Assembly (NCBI GenBank): GCA_046330455.1
Contig: JAXLSU010000014.1
Span: 10,533-74,532, forward strand
Source of the DNA: CAVQXR01 sp046330455
GTDB taxonomy: Bacteria > Actinomycetota > Thermoleophilia > Gaiellales > Gaiellaceae
DNA: 64,000 bases
Direction: 5' to 3'
Part shown: positions 41,475 to 50,142 of the stretch, in pieces
Layout: each line of letters starts with the position of its first letter
How positions within the stretch are numbered: position 1 is the stretch's first letter
Notes under the pieces: model-generated
The model's database searches: none
The model's input: only the letters and a program-made list of their open reading frames with translations
What the model was told of the DNA's origin: nothing
Translations under genes and position numbers: made by a program

Positions 41475-42242
41475 ATGTTCTCGCTACAGGATCGCGTCGC
41501 GGTCGTCACCGGAGGCGCCTCGGGAATCGGTCTCGCCACAGCCCGCCGCTTCGTGGCCGCGGGGGCCACGGTCGTGCTCGTCGACCGCGCCGATGCCACT
41601 GCCGTGGCGGCCGAGCTAAACGCCGGCTCGCTGCGCGTCGATGTCACCGACGGAGACGCGCTCGGCGCGGCGTTCGCCGGCGTGGCAAGCGAGCACGGGC
41701 GCATCGACGTGCTCGTCAACAACGCCGGGATCTTCATCGAGGGGCTCATCGACGAGACGTCGGCCGATGACCTACGGCGGGCGCTCGAGGTCAACACGCT
41801 CGGCATCCTCGAGGGCATCAGGTGCGCGACTCCGCACATGCGGCCGGGCGCGTCCATCATCAACACCGCCTCGCTGGCAGGCCAGGTCGGCTTCCCGGGC
41901 TACGCCGCCTACTCGGCGTCGAAGGCCGCCGTCATCGCGATCACGCGAGTCGCCGCGCTCGAGTACGGGCCCCGCGGCATCCGCGTCAACTGCATCTGCC
42001 CCGGCTCGGTCGACACCCCGATGCTCGCCGCCCAGCCGTCCGGTGATGTCGAAGCCGGCCTGATCGGGGTTGCGGCCCCCCTCGGGCGCATCGTCCGCCC
42101 CGAGGAGGTCGCCGCGCTGATGCACTTCCTCGCCGCCGACGACTGCCCCATGCTGACCGGTCTTGCAGTGCCGATCGACGGTGGGATGAGCTCGGGAATG
42201 AGCCTCGAGCTCATCGACGCGGTCGTCGCGAGCCTCGGCTGA
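41475..42242 (+). CDS. SDR family oxidoreductase
   Basis: A 255-residue SDR: TGGASGIGLAT, NNAGIFIEG, and YSASKAAVIA with catalytic Tyr and Lys. The beta-2/alpha-C region is short (VLVDRADATAVAAELNAGSL), as in 3-alpha/20-beta-hydroxysteroid-type SDRs. GGAGGAG lies 7 nt before ATG 41475; an in-frame ATG at 41457 overlaps the preceding stop and is less likely. Co-transcribed with the SDR at 40657. It converges with the deacetylase gene. Confidence 0.88.
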   Translation: MFSLQDRVAVVTGGASGIGLATARRFVAAGATVVLVDRADATAVAAELNAGSLRVDVTDGDALGAAFAGVASEHGRIDVLVNNAGIFIEGLIDETSADDLRRALEVNTLGILEGIRCATPHMRPGASIINTASLAGQVGFPGYAAYSASKAAVIAITRVAALEYGPRGIRVNCICPGSVDTPMLAAQPSGDVEAGLIGVAAPLGRIVRPEEVAALMHFLAADDCPMLTGLAVPIDGGMSSGMSLELIDAVVASLG

Positions 42243-42281
42243 GGCTCACCGGCGAGGTCCGCTCCGCCTCGAGCGCGGGGA

Positions 42282-43142
42282 TCAGCGCGTTCCGAGCCCG
42301 TCGCGGGCTGCTGCGACGAGCCCCGGGAGCGTCTCGACGTTGTACCCACCCTCGAGCACGGCCGCCACGGAGCCGCACAGTGCCGCCGCCCTCCGGCCGA
42401 GCTCGCGGAACCCCTCCCCGGTCAGGAGCATGCCGCCGAGCGGGTCTCCGGCGGCGGCGTCGAAGCCGGCAGAGACGAGGAGCAGGTCGGGTGCGAAGGC
42501 GGCGATGGCAGGCTCGACGACTCGTTCGAACGTCTCGAGATACTGGTCGTCGCCGGCGCCCTCGGAGATCGGGACGTTCAGCGTCGTCTCGTTGCCGTCG
42601 CCGGGCCCGCCGGTGCCCGGATAGAAGGGCCAGCGATGGAGCGAGACGAACAGCACCGTCTCGTCGCCGCGGAACATCTCGTCGGTGCCGTTGCCGTGAT
42701 GGACGTCCCAGTCGAGAATCGCGATGCGCCGCAGGCCGAGCTCGCGCTGCGCATACCGGGTGGCGACGGCGGCGTTGTTGAAGAGGCAGAAGCCCATCGC
42801 GCGATCGGGCCGGGCGTGGTGACCGGGTGGGCGGACGAGAGCGAAGCCCCCCCGGGAGACCGCCTCGATCGCGGCGCCGGCCGCGAGCAGCGCGAGCCCG
42901 TAGCTCGACGGCGTGCAGACGGTGTCCGGATCGAGGTAGCCGACGTGGCCCGACAGGGAGGCGCTCTCGATCGATGCGACGTACTCGCGGTCGTGGACGA
43001 CGGCGAGCTCCTCGACCGTTGCCGTCCGCGTGGTCACGGAGTAGTCGAGGGCCTCCTGCAGCGCGTGGAGGCGCTCCGGGGACTCGGGGTGGTCGCCGGT
43101 CGGATGGCGGCGGGCGAAGTCCGGGTGCGAGAGGAGCTCCAC
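42282..43142 (-). CDS. Histone deacetylase family protein (AcuC-like)
   Basis: A 286-residue zinc amidohydrolase of the class II/AcuC type. RPPGHHARPDRAMGFCLFNN holds the His pair, ILDWDVHHGNGT supplies Asp and His zinc ligands, VSAGFDAAAGDPLGG the second Asp, and LEGGYN the catalytic Tyr. Bacterial relatives deacetylate acetyl-CoA synthetase or acetylpolyamines. A link to acetoin/acetate use is conceivable since the aco genes are 18 kb away, but not shown. GTG 43142 has TACGCT 8 nt upstream and no ribosome binding site. Confidence 0.88.
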   Translation of the reverse strand: MELLSHPDFARRHPTGDHPESPERLHALQEALDYSVTTRTATVEELAVVHDREYVASIESASLSGHVGYLDPDTVCTPSSYGLALLAAGAAIEAVSRGGFALVRPPGHHARPDRAMGFCLFNNAAVATRYAQRELGLRRIAILDWDVHHGNGTDEMFRGDETVLFVSLHRWPFYPGTGGPGDGNETTLNVPISEGAGDDQYLETFERVVEPAIAAFAPDLLLVSAGFDAAAGDPLGGMLLTGEGFRELGRRAAALCGSVAAVLEGGYNVETLPGLVAAARDGLGTR

Positions 43143-43150
43143 GGGGCACC

Positions 43151-43156
43151 AGCGTA
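43151..43156 (-). promoter_or_regulatory. Predicted -10 box of the deacetylase gene
   Basis: TACGCT on the minus strand ends exactly 8 nt before GTG 43142, with no Shine-Dalgarno sequence. Confidence 0.4.
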
Positions 43157-43237
43157 GAGCCTCGAAGCGTGGCGAGGCCCCATGGCGCCGGTCGGGAGCC
43201 TGGTCGGCCCGCCGCGACCGCCTCCGGCACACCCCGC

Positions 43238-43286
43238 TTGACCGCCTACGGCGCCGTCGATAGAGTCGGTCTTGAAAACGTTTCCA
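43238..43286 (+). promoter_or_regulatory. Promoter and LacI-type operator of the regulator/catabolic operon
   Basis: TTGACC (43238-43243) and TAGAGT (43261-43266) are 17 bp apart. Directly after, at the expected transcription start, lies TGAAAACGTTTCCA (43273-43286), which fits the LacI/CcpA-family operator pattern with a central CG. The adjacent LacI gene is therefore probably self-repressed, and so may be the whole downstream operon. Confidence 0.85.
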
Positions 43287-43297
43287 ACGCCGTCTCG

Positions 43298-44326
43298 ATG
43301 CCTTCGACAATCCGGGAAGTCGCACGGCAGGCCGGTGTCTCGGTCTCGACCGTATCGCGCGTGCTCAACGACTATCCGTTCGTCAGCGCGGAGGCCCGTC
43401 GCCGCGTCGTCGTCGCGATGGAGCAGCTCGACTACCGGCCCGACATGGCCGCGAGGAGCATGCGCACCGGGACGAGCCGGGCCGTCGGCTTCGTCGTTCC
43501 CGACATCACGAACCCCGTCTTCGCGGGCATCGCGAAGGGCGTGGACGAGATCCTCCAGGAGCAGGGCTACTCGCTCGTACTCGCGCACTCGGGGAACGAT
43601 CCTGCGCACGAGGCGAAGCAGCTCGAGATGCTCGCCCACCGTCGGATCGAGGGCCTGATCGTCGCCGTCGCCGACGAGGAGGAGCCCGGGCTCCACGAGC
43701 GGCTCTCGAGGTTCCGGGCCTGCGTGCTCTTCGATCGGGAGGTCGACGGGTCGGGCGCCGATCTCGTCTGTACGGATCACGAGGCCGGGATGACCCAGGC
43801 CCTGACCCACCTCGCGGGCCTGGGGCACCGACGGATCGCCCTCGTCGCGGGGAACCCGTCTCAGTACGCGAGCCGTGCCCGCGTGACCGCCTACCGGCGA
43901 GCCGCGTCGGCGCTCGGGCTCGTACGGGATCGGCGCCTCGTCGTCACCGGCGTGCATTCGCGGGAGACGGGATACGCGGCCGCTGAGCGGCTGCTCGCGC
44001 TCTCGGCCCCTCCCACGGCGATCGTTGCCGGGAACAACCAGCTGACCGCGGGCGTCCTCGAGGCGCTGCGAGACCTCGGCCGGCGGATCCCGGGCGACGT
44101 CTCGCTCGTGGGGACGGACGACGTGGAGCTCACACGGCTGCACGACCCGCCGATCGACGTGATCGCGCGCGACCTGGTCGCTCACGGACGGGAGGCGGCG
44201 TTGCTCCTGCTCGGCCGTCTCGCCGACCTGGACGGGCCATTGCGGCGGGTGGTCCTCCCGGCTCGCTACATCCCCCGCGGCACCTCGGCCCCGCCGAGGA
44301 TAGGCTCGGGGAAGCGAGTCGCATGA
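43298..44326 (+). CDS. LacI family transcriptional regulator
   Basis: A 342-residue repressor. The N-terminal helix-turn-helix and hinge (TIREVARQAGVSVSTVSRVL, residues 4-23) are followed by a periplasmic-binding-like sugar-sensing domain (GFVVPDITNPVFAGIAKGVD; GLGHRRIALVAGNPSQYASR; GTDDVELTRLHDPPIDVIAR). It should sense a sugar or sugar-like ligand. ATG 43298 is preceded by a promoter and a canonical operator. It is the first gene before a ten-gene catabolic run on the same strand, which it probably controls. Confidence 0.92.
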   Translation: MPSTIREVARQAGVSVSTVSRVLNDYPFVSAEARRRVVVAMEQLDYRPDMAARSMRTGTSRAVGFVVPDITNPVFAGIAKGVDEILQEQGYSLVLAHSGNDPAHEAKQLEMLAHRRIEGLIVAVADEEEPGLHERLSRFRACVLFDREVDGSGADLVCTDHEAGMTQALTHLAGLGHRRIALVAGNPSQYASRARVTAYRRAASALGLVRDRRLVVTGVHSRETGYAAAERLLALSAPPTAIVAGNNQLTAGVLEALRDLGRRIPGDVSLVGTDDVELTRLHDPPIDVIARDLVAHGREAALLLLGRLADLDGPLRRVVLPARYIPRGTSAPPRIGSGKRVA

Positions 44327-44353
44327 GTCAGCTCGCCGACACCACGCACCGAC

Positions 44354-44406
44354 CCTGCCGGGTGATCCGGGCAGGCCGAGCCCATCGCCCGTCCCCGCCC
44401 GGGACG
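44354..44406 (+). other. Two hairpins between lacI and the catabolic genes
   Basis: CCTGCCGGG/CCGGGCAGG (44354-44375, one mismatch) and CGTCCC/GGGACG (44390-44406) lie in the 106-bp gap. They could lower read-through from the regulator gene or act as a processing site. No second promoter is evident. Confidence 0.45.
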
Positions 44407-44432
44407 GGACAGACCACGAACCGGAGGGCAGC

Positions 44433-45896
44433 ATGAGCATCTCCGTCAGCCAGCACGACCTGATCCTCGGTGGCCGCCGGTCTGCGGGAAGGGGCGCGAC
44501 CCTCGAGGTCCGCTACCCGTACACGGGCGAGGTCGCCGCGTCGGTCGCCACCGCGGCGCCGGAGGACGTCGAGCAGGCGATCGCCGACGCCGTGGAGACG
44601 TTCCGCGAGTACCGCGAGATCGCTCCACACAGGCGGTCGGCCCTGCTCCACGCCGTCTCGCGGCGAGTCGACGAGCGTCGCGAGGAGCTCGCACGCGACA
44701 TCACCCTCGAGACCGGGAAGGCGATCTGGGAGTCACGACTCGAGTGCGACCGCGCCGTCAACACGTTCCGGATCGCGGCCGAGGAGGCCGTCCGGATCGA
44801 CGGCGAGATCGTCCCGCTCGACGGCGTGCCGGCCGGCGAGCGCCGGCTCGGCGAGGTGAGGCGCTTCCCGATCGGCCCGGTCGCGGCCATCACCCCGTTC
44901 AACTCGCCGTTCAACCTCGTCGCGCACAAGGTGGCTCCCGCGCTCGCGGCCGGGAACACGATCGTCGTGAAGCCGGCGTCGGCGACGCCGGTCAGCGCCC
45001 TCAACGTCGGGTGGCTCGTGAGCGAGGCGGCGGCCGAGGTCGGGGCGCCACCGGGCGTGATCAGCGTCCTTCCCTGCTCGCCGCAGATCGCCGAGCCGCT
45101 CGTCACCGATCCGAGGATCCAGGCGCTGTCGTTCACCGGCTCGAGCCCGGTCGGGTGGGGCCTGAAGGCCCGCGCCGGCCGCAAGAAGCTCTCCCTCGAG
45201 CTCGGCGGGAACGGAGCTGTGATCGTTCACCGCGACGCCGATCTCGCCTACGCGGCGGAGCGGTGCTCGTTCGGCGGGTTCCTGCTCGCCGGCCAGGTGT
45301 GCGCCTCCGTGCAGCGCGTGTACGTCCACGAGCACGTCGCCGAGGAGTTCACGTCGCTGTTTCTCGAGCGGATCGCCGCGATCCGCACGGGTGACCCGTT
45401 CGACGAGGAGACGACGATGGGGCCGATGCTCTCCGAGCACGCGGCCGTCTCCGCGGAGAGCTGGGTAGACGAGGCTGTGGCCGCCGGCGCCCGGAGGCTC
45501 TGCGGCGGGATCCGGGAGGGCGCCCTGTTCGAGCCGACCGTGATCACCGGGACCCGCCCCGACATGAAGGTCGCGTGCGAGGAGATCTTTGCGCCCGTCG
45601 TCGTCCTCGAGCGCTACCACGACCTCGACGAGGCGCTCGCGGCCTCGAACGCGACCGACTACGGCCTCCAGGCCGGGATCTTCTCGAGCGATCTCGACGT
45701 CGTCCACCGGGCCTACCGCGAGCTCGAGGTCGGCGGCGTGATCGTCAACGACGTCAACATCTGGCGCGTCGACTCGATGCCCTACGGGGGCGTCAAGTCG
45801 TCGGGCTACGGGCGCGAGGGGCTCCGCTACGCGATCCGCGAGCAGACCGAGCCGAAGCTGCTCGTGCTGAACTTCAACCGGCCGGGCGCCCTGTGA
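44433..45896 (+). CDS. Aldehyde dehydrogenase family protein
   Basis: A 487-residue NAD(P)-dependent aldehyde dehydrogenase. The catalytic Cys290 is in LLAGQVCASVQRVYV and the general base Glu256 in SLELGGNGAV; PFNSPFNLVAHKVAPALAAGNT and FTGSSPVGWGL form the cofactor site. The form is close to lactaldehyde/glyceraldehyde-3-phosphate non-phosphorylating dehydrogenases. It should oxidise an aldehyde from the pathway to an acid. It is the first structural gene after lacI and overlaps the VOC gene by 4 bp. Confidence 0.9.
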   Translation: MSISVSQHDLILGGRRSAGRGATLEVRYPYTGEVAASVATAAPEDVEQAIADAVETFREYREIAPHRRSALLHAVSRRVDERREELARDITLETGKAIWESRLECDRAVNTFRIAAEEAVRIDGEIVPLDGVPAGERRLGEVRRFPIGPVAAITPFNSPFNLVAHKVAPALAAGNTIVVKPASATPVSALNVGWLVSEAAAEVGAPPGVISVLPCSPQIAEPLVTDPRIQALSFTGSSPVGWGLKARAGRKKLSLELGGNGAVIVHRDADLAYAAERCSFGGFLLAGQVCASVQRVYVHEHVAEEFTSLFLERIAAIRTGDPFDEETTMGPMLSEHAAVSAESWVDEAVAAGARRLCGGIREGALFEPTVITGTRPDMKVACEEIFAPVVVLERYHDLDEALAASNATDYGLQAGIFSSDLDVVHRAYRELEVGGVIVNDVNIWRVDSMPYGGVKSSGYGREGLRYAIREQTEPKLLVLNFNRPGAL

Positions 45897-46363
45897 TCAC
45901 CGGCTTCCACCACTTCGAGCTCTCGACCCAGGACGCCGAGCGCGCGATCGCGTTCTATCGCGACGCGTTCGGCATGCAGGTCGTCGCCGACCGCGAGGTC
46001 GAGCCCGGCGGCTTCGTCGAGCACGTCACCGGCGTGCGCGGCGCGCGTGTGCGCATCGTCCACATGCAGGGGTATGGCTTCAACTTCGAGCTCCTGCAGT
46101 ACCGCGAGCCGGGTGGCGAGGGGCGCGCCCGGGAGCCGAACCACGCGGGCTCGGCCCACCTCTGCTTCATCAGCGACGACCTCGACGCCGAGTGCGAGCG
46201 CCTGCGCGCGCTCGGAGTGAAGGTCCGGTCGACGGGGGAACGACCCATCGCGGTCGTCGGCGGGCCGAACGACGGTGGCAAGGCGGTCTACCTCGAGGAT
46301 CCCGACGGCAACGCGGTCGAGATCGTCCAGCTCGTCCGGCCGTGGCCGGGCGGTGACAACTGA
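45893..46363 (+). CDS. VOC superfamily (glyoxalase/dioxygenase-like) protein
   Basis: A 156-residue vicinal-oxygen-chelate fold protein with two beta-alpha-beta-beta-beta modules. Candidate metal ligands are His in GFHHFELST, His in SAHLCFISDD and Glu in LEDPDGNAVEIVQ. Members include methylmalonyl-CoA epimerase, glyoxalase I and ring-cleavage enzymes; the chelating set fits an epimerase/isomerase or lyase. It is coupled to the aldehyde dehydrogenase, so it probably works on an intermediate of the same pathway. Confidence 0.85.
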   Translation: MITGFHHFELSTQDAERAIAFYRDAFGMQVVADREVEPGGFVEHVTGVRGARVRIVHMQGYGFNFELLQYREPGGEGRAREPNHAGSAHLCFISDDLDAECERLRALGVKVRSTGERPIAVVGGPNDGGKAVYLEDPDGNAVEIVQLVRPWPGGDN

Positions 46364-46391
46364 CAGCGGCAAACGAGAAGGAGGACGACGA

Positions 46392-47318
46392 ATGGCAAGA
46401 ACGGCCAAGCTCTCCAGGGGCAGCTGGTGCCTCGGGTTCGGGCTCGAGACGCCGCCGACGCTCGAGCAGGTTGCCCGGGTGCTCTCGGCGTTCGGGTACG
46501 ACGGCATCGAGCTGGCGGGCTTCTTCGACCACGCGACGGTCGAGCGCTACCCGGACAAGGAGAGCCGCAAGAAGCTCGTCGACTGGCTCGGCTCGCTCAA
46601 CCTCGAGCTCGTGGGCCTCGCGCCCGGGCCCTACGGCGACTTCGGGCGCCTGCCCTGGGCAACGGGCTCCGATGAAGTGCTCGCCGAGTACAAGCGGTTC
46701 TTCGACGCTCATCTGCAGCTCTGCGTCGACTGCGGCATTCCGGCGATGCGTGTCGACCCGGGCGACTTCGGCCCGCTGCCTCGCGACGCCGACGTCGGCC
46801 GCGCCTGGGACCGCGTCGTCTCGGCCTTCCGCGAGCACGCAGAGAAGGGCCAGGAGGTCGGAGTCCAGATGCAGTGGGAGCCCGAGACGGGGCAGATCTT
46901 CGTGCGGCCGTCCGAGATGATCCAGCTGATCGACGACGTCGGCCACCCGAACCTGAAGATCATGTACGACGTCGGTCACATGGAGGCCGCGGCGGTGCTC
47001 GCCCACAATCAGCTGCAGCCGATGGAGCGCGTCGAGGGCGGTCAGGTCGCGTTCGTGAAGCAGCTCGGCAACCGGATCGGGCACGTCCACTTCTGCGACA
47101 GCGACTCGAACACCTGGCACAACGCGTTCGGAACGCACCTCGGGATCGGGAAGGGCGTGCTCGACATGGACGCGCTCATCTCGGCGCTCGCCGACGTCTA
47201 CGAGGGCGAGTGGTGGTCGGTCGACGCGATCCCGATGACGACCGAGACCTGGACCGACACCTGGGACGACAAGCTGAAGCTGGACGCGCTGCTCGACAAG
47301 CACGTCCGCAATCGGTAG
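46392..47318 (+). CDS. Xylose isomerase-like TIM barrel (sugar isomerase/epimerase), paralog A
   Basis: A 308-residue AP-endonuclease-2-fold TIM barrel. GYDGIELAGFFDH starts the barrel; metal-ligand regions are MQMQ-WEPETG, KIMYDVGHMEAAA and IGHVHFCDSDSN. It is a close paralog of 48109-49041; both share the N-terminal pattern SRGSWCLGFGLE / CRGTWCMAFGFE, the GLAPGPYGD / GIAPGPYGD loop and the YDVGH / YDTGH segment, and similar leaders (AAACGAGA-GGAGG). Family members isomerise, epimerise or hydrate free sugars, keto-sugars and inositol derivatives. Substrate unknown. Confidence 0.85.
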   Translation: MARTAKLSRGSWCLGFGLETPPTLEQVARVLSAFGYDGIELAGFFDHATVERYPDKESRKKLVDWLGSLNLELVGLAPGPYGDFGRLPWATGSDEVLAEYKRFFDAHLQLCVDCGIPAMRVDPGDFGPLPRDADVGRAWDRVVSAFREHAEKGQEVGVQMQWEPETGQIFVRPSEMIQLIDDVGHPNLKIMYDVGHMEAAAVLAHNQLQPMERVEGGQVAFVKQLGNRIGHVHFCDSDSNTWHNAFGTHLGIGKGVLDMDALISALADVYEGEWWSVDAIPMTTETWTDTWDDKLKLDALLDKHVRNR

Positions 47319-47328
47319 GGCGCCACGC

Positions 47329-48072
47329 GTGGAGACCGGGCTCGCAGGGAAGGCAGCGATCGTCACGGGCGGCGCCCGCGGAATCGGGCTCGCCTGTGCG
47401 CGCGCGCTGGCGGCCGAGGGCGTCGGCCTCGTCCTCGCGGATGTCGACGGCGAGGCTGCCGCGACGTCGGCGATGGAGCTCGGCGGCGAGCACACGGGCA
47501 TCGACGTCGATGTCACGAGCAAGGCCGACGTCGAGCGGATGGTCGACGTCGCTCTCGGCCGCTTCGGCCGGCTCGACGTGCTCGTTCACTGCGCCGGGAT
47601 CTTCCACGCGACGCCGTTCGACCGGATCGAGCCCGACGAGTGGGACCGGATCATCGCCGTCAACCTGCGCGGGACGTTCCTGACCGCGCAGGCGGCGCTC
47701 CGGCCGATGGTCTCCCGGGGCGGCGGGCGGCTGATTCTGATCGCCTCGCTCGCCGCCCAGTCCGGCGGGCTCGCGGCGGGAGCGGCATATGCCGCCTCCA
47801 AGGGCGGGGTCGCGTCACTGACGAAGTCGATCGCCCGCTATGCGGGCCCGTACGGGATCACGGTGAACTGTGTCAACCCCGGTGTGATCGAGACGCCGAT
47901 GATCGCGGCCTGGGCGCCGGAGACCCGCGAGAGCACGGTCGGCCGGACACCGCTCGGGCGGGTCGGGACGGCGGCCGAGGTCGCCTCCACGGTGGTGTGG
48001 CTCGCCTCCGACGCGGCCGGCTTCGTCCACGGAGCCCACGTCGACGTCAACGGCGGGCTCCTGATGGACTAG
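47329..48072 (+). CDS. SDR family oxidoreductase
   Basis: A 247-residue SDR. TGGARGIGLACARAL is the cofactor loop, ADVDGEA suggests NAD, HCAGIF stands in the NNAG position (Cys/His variant), and YAASKGGVASL carries Tyr/Lys. GTG 47329 begins METGLAGKAAIV. It lies 10 bp after one TIM-barrel paralog and 36 bp before the other, so it separates the duplicated pair. Likely role: oxidation of a hydroxyl to a ketone (or the reverse) on the sugar-like substrate. Confidence 0.88.
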   Translation: METGLAGKAAIVTGGARGIGLACARALAAEGVGLVLADVDGEAAATSAMELGGEHTGIDVDVTSKADVERMVDVALGRFGRLDVLVHCAGIFHATPFDRIEPDEWDRIIAVNLRGTFLTAQAALRPMVSRGGGRLILIASLAAQSGGLAAGAAYAASKGGVASLTKSIARYAGPYGITVNCVNPGVIETPMIAAWAPETRESTVGRTPLGRVGTAAEVASTVVWLASDAAGFVHGAHVDVNGGLLMD

Positions 48073-48108
48073 CACGAGCAGAACGGAAACGAGAGGGAGG
48101 AATCACGC

Positions 48109-49041
48109 ATGGCGAAGACGGCGAAGATCTGTCGCGGCACCTGGTGCATGGCGTTCGGGTTCGAGCCGCAGATGGCAACGATGGAGCAGGTGTGCGAGGT
48201 GCTGTCGGCCTTCGGGTACGACGGCGTCGAGCTCGGCGGCTTCTTCGACCACTGCACGGTCGAGCGGTTTCCCGACCGGGCGAGCCGCGACAAGCTCCGC
48301 AAGTGGATCACCGAAGACCTCGGGCTCGAGCTCGCCGGGATCGCGCCCGGCCCGTACGGCGACCTGTTCCGGCTGCCCTGGGCGACCGGCTCGCAGGAGG
48401 TCTACGACGAGTACATCCGGTACTTCGAGGGCTACCTGCAGCTCGCCGCCGACATGGGCATCCCCGGCATGCGCGTCGATCCGGGTGCCGCCGGCCCGCT
48501 CCCGTACGACGCCGACTACGACGCGGTCTGGGAGCGGGTCGTGAAGACGTTCCAGCACCACGCGGAGCGCGGGAAGGAGCACGGCATCACGATGCTGTGG
48601 GAGCTCGAGTCGCTCCAGCCGTTCAACAAGCCGTCGGAGACGGTCAAGATGCTGAACGACGTCGGGCACTCGCACTTCAAGCTCATGTACGACACGGGGC
48701 ACTTCCAGGCGTGCGGCGTGATCGGGCACAACCACGTCCAGCCGGCCGAGACGCTCGGCAACCAGATCGAGTTCGTCAAGATGCTCCCGGCCGGCTCGAT
48801 CGGCCATGTCCACCTGTGTGACACGGACATGAACACGCACCTGAACATGTTCGGGACGAAGTGCAACTACGGCGAGGGGATCATCGACTTCGCGGAGCTG
48901 ATGCCGGTGCTCGCCGACGCCTACGACGGCGAGTGGTGGGCGGTCGACTCGATCCCGATGGGCTCGAAGGCCTGGCAGGACACCTGGGACGGCGTCCTCT
49001 GGCTGAACGACAGGCTCGACGAGTACGTCCGCAAGGGCTAG
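48109..49041 (+). CDS. Xylose isomerase-like TIM barrel (sugar isomerase/epimerase), paralog B
   Basis: A 310-residue TIM barrel paralogous to 46392-47318, with the same length, loop lengths and leader. Key segments are GYDGVELGGFFDHCTVERFP, TMLWELESLQPF, KLMYDTGHFQACG and GHVHLCDTDMNTH. Two divergent copies kept in one operon suggest either two consecutive steps or a heteromeric enzyme, as in C-glycoside deglycosidases and some 3-keto-glycoside enzymes. GAGAGGGAGG upstream of the ATG. Confidence 0.85.
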   Translation: MAKTAKICRGTWCMAFGFEPQMATMEQVCEVLSAFGYDGVELGGFFDHCTVERFPDRASRDKLRKWITEDLGLELAGIAPGPYGDLFRLPWATGSQEVYDEYIRYFEGYLQLAADMGIPGMRVDPGAAGPLPYDADYDAVWERVVKTFQHHAERGKEHGITMLWELESLQPFNKPSETVKMLNDVGHSHFKLMYDTGHFQACGVIGHNHVQPAETLGNQIEFVKMLPAGSIGHVHLCDTDMNTHLNMFGTKCNYGEGIIDFAELMPVLADAYDGEWWAVDSIPMGSKAWQDTWDGVLWLNDRLDEYVRKG

Positions 49042-49069
49042 TGCAACCGCGAAACGAGGAGATCAGACG

Positions 49070-50131
49070 ATGAAGGCTGCTGTCTTCTACGAGACCGAGC
49101 GTCTCGAGATCGAGGACGTTCCCGAGCCGGAGGCCGGCTCCGACGAGGTCGTGTTCAAGGTCCTCGCCTGCGGCTTCTGCGGCTCGGACATCGAGTACTA
49201 CTACGGGCGCAGCCCGGTCGGCACGGCGACCGGCAAGGGCCCGCTCGTGCTCGGCCACGAGATCTGCGGCGAGGTCGTCCAGACCGGAGCGCTCGCCGAG
49301 CAGTACGGGCTCGCCGTCGGCGATCGCGTGGCCGTCAACCCGATCCAGGCCTGCAACGCCTGCAACGCGTGCCGGGCCGGGAAGCCCTCCTTCTGCCAGA
49401 ACCTCTCCGTGCTCGGCGTGACGACGAACGGCGGCTTCGCCGAGCTCGGCAAGACGAAGATCCACCACGCGTACAAGCTCCCCGACTCGCTCACCGACGA
49501 GCAGGGTGCGTTCGTCGAGATGCTCTCCTCGGCGGTCTACTCGGTCAAGCGCGCCGAGGTGGAGCCGGAGTGCTTCGCGGTCGTGTACGGCCCCGGCCCC
49601 GTCGGGCTCTCGATGGTGCAGCTGCTCAAGAACGAGGGCGCACGCGTCGCGATCGTGGGCACGCGCGACTACCGGCTGCAGCTCGCGAAGGACGTCGGCG
49701 CCGACCACGCCTTCAACACGAAGGACGAGTCCTCGCCGTTCTACACCGCCGACCTCGCCAAGTCGATCCAGGATGCGAACGACGGTGCGCTCGCCGATCG
49801 CGTCCTCGTTGCGACGGCCTCGCTGCAGGCCAATCAGCAGGCGATCGAGATCTCCGGCCCCGGCTCGACCGTCGTCCTCATGGGCCTCGCCGGCCCCGAG
49901 GACGCGATCTCCGTGCCGCTGCTCGGAAACCTCTACCTCGACAAGACGATCCGGTTCTCGCTCCTCTACCCGCTCCAGTGGCCGAAGACCCTGCGGATCC
50001 TCGCCGACGAGAAGATCGCGACCGACAAGATCATCACGCACTCGGCGTCGCTCGAGGGAATCGCGCCGGCGATCGAGCGGGTGCTGAACCGCGAGGACGA
50101 CGTCATCAAGACCGTCATCAAGCCGTCCTAG
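49070..50131 (+). CDS. Zinc-dependent alcohol dehydrogenase (MDR family)
   Basis: A 353-residue medium-chain dehydrogenase. Catalytic zinc: Cys34/Cys37 region (LACGFCGSD) and GHEICGEVV. Structural zinc: four cysteines in CNACNACRAGKPSFC. The Rossmann loop is YGPGPVGLSMVQLL. Sorbitol/threonine dehydrogenase relatives oxidise a polyol or sugar hydroxyl. A long loop (NTKDESSPFYTADLAKSIQD) is unusual and may shape the active site. ATG has GAGGAGATC upstream. It probably makes the keto-form used by the neighbouring isomerases. Confidence 0.9.
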   Translation: MKAAVFYETERLEIEDVPEPEAGSDEVVFKVLACGFCGSDIEYYYGRSPVGTATGKGPLVLGHEICGEVVQTGALAEQYGLAVGDRVAVNPIQACNACNACRAGKPSFCQNLSVLGVTTNGGFAELGKTKIHHAYKLPDSLTDEQGAFVEMLSSAVYSVKRAEVEPECFAVVYGPGPVGLSMVQLLKNEGARVAIVGTRDYRLQLAKDVGADHAFNTKDESSPFYTADLAKSIQDANDGALADRVLVATASLQANQQAIEISGPGSTVVLMGLAGPEDAISVPLLGNLYLDKTIRFSLLYPLQWPKTLRILADEKIATDKIITHSASLEGIAPAIERVLNREDDVIKTVIKPS

Positions 50132-50142
50132 GGAGGAGACAG

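Noticed and set aside
44323..44436. 37-codon frame bridging lacI and the aldehyde dehydrogenase with ATGA overlaps on both sides
   Set aside because: Its product is a low-complexity Arg/Pro/Thr string and the DNA is better explained by two hairpins; overlaps could be chance.
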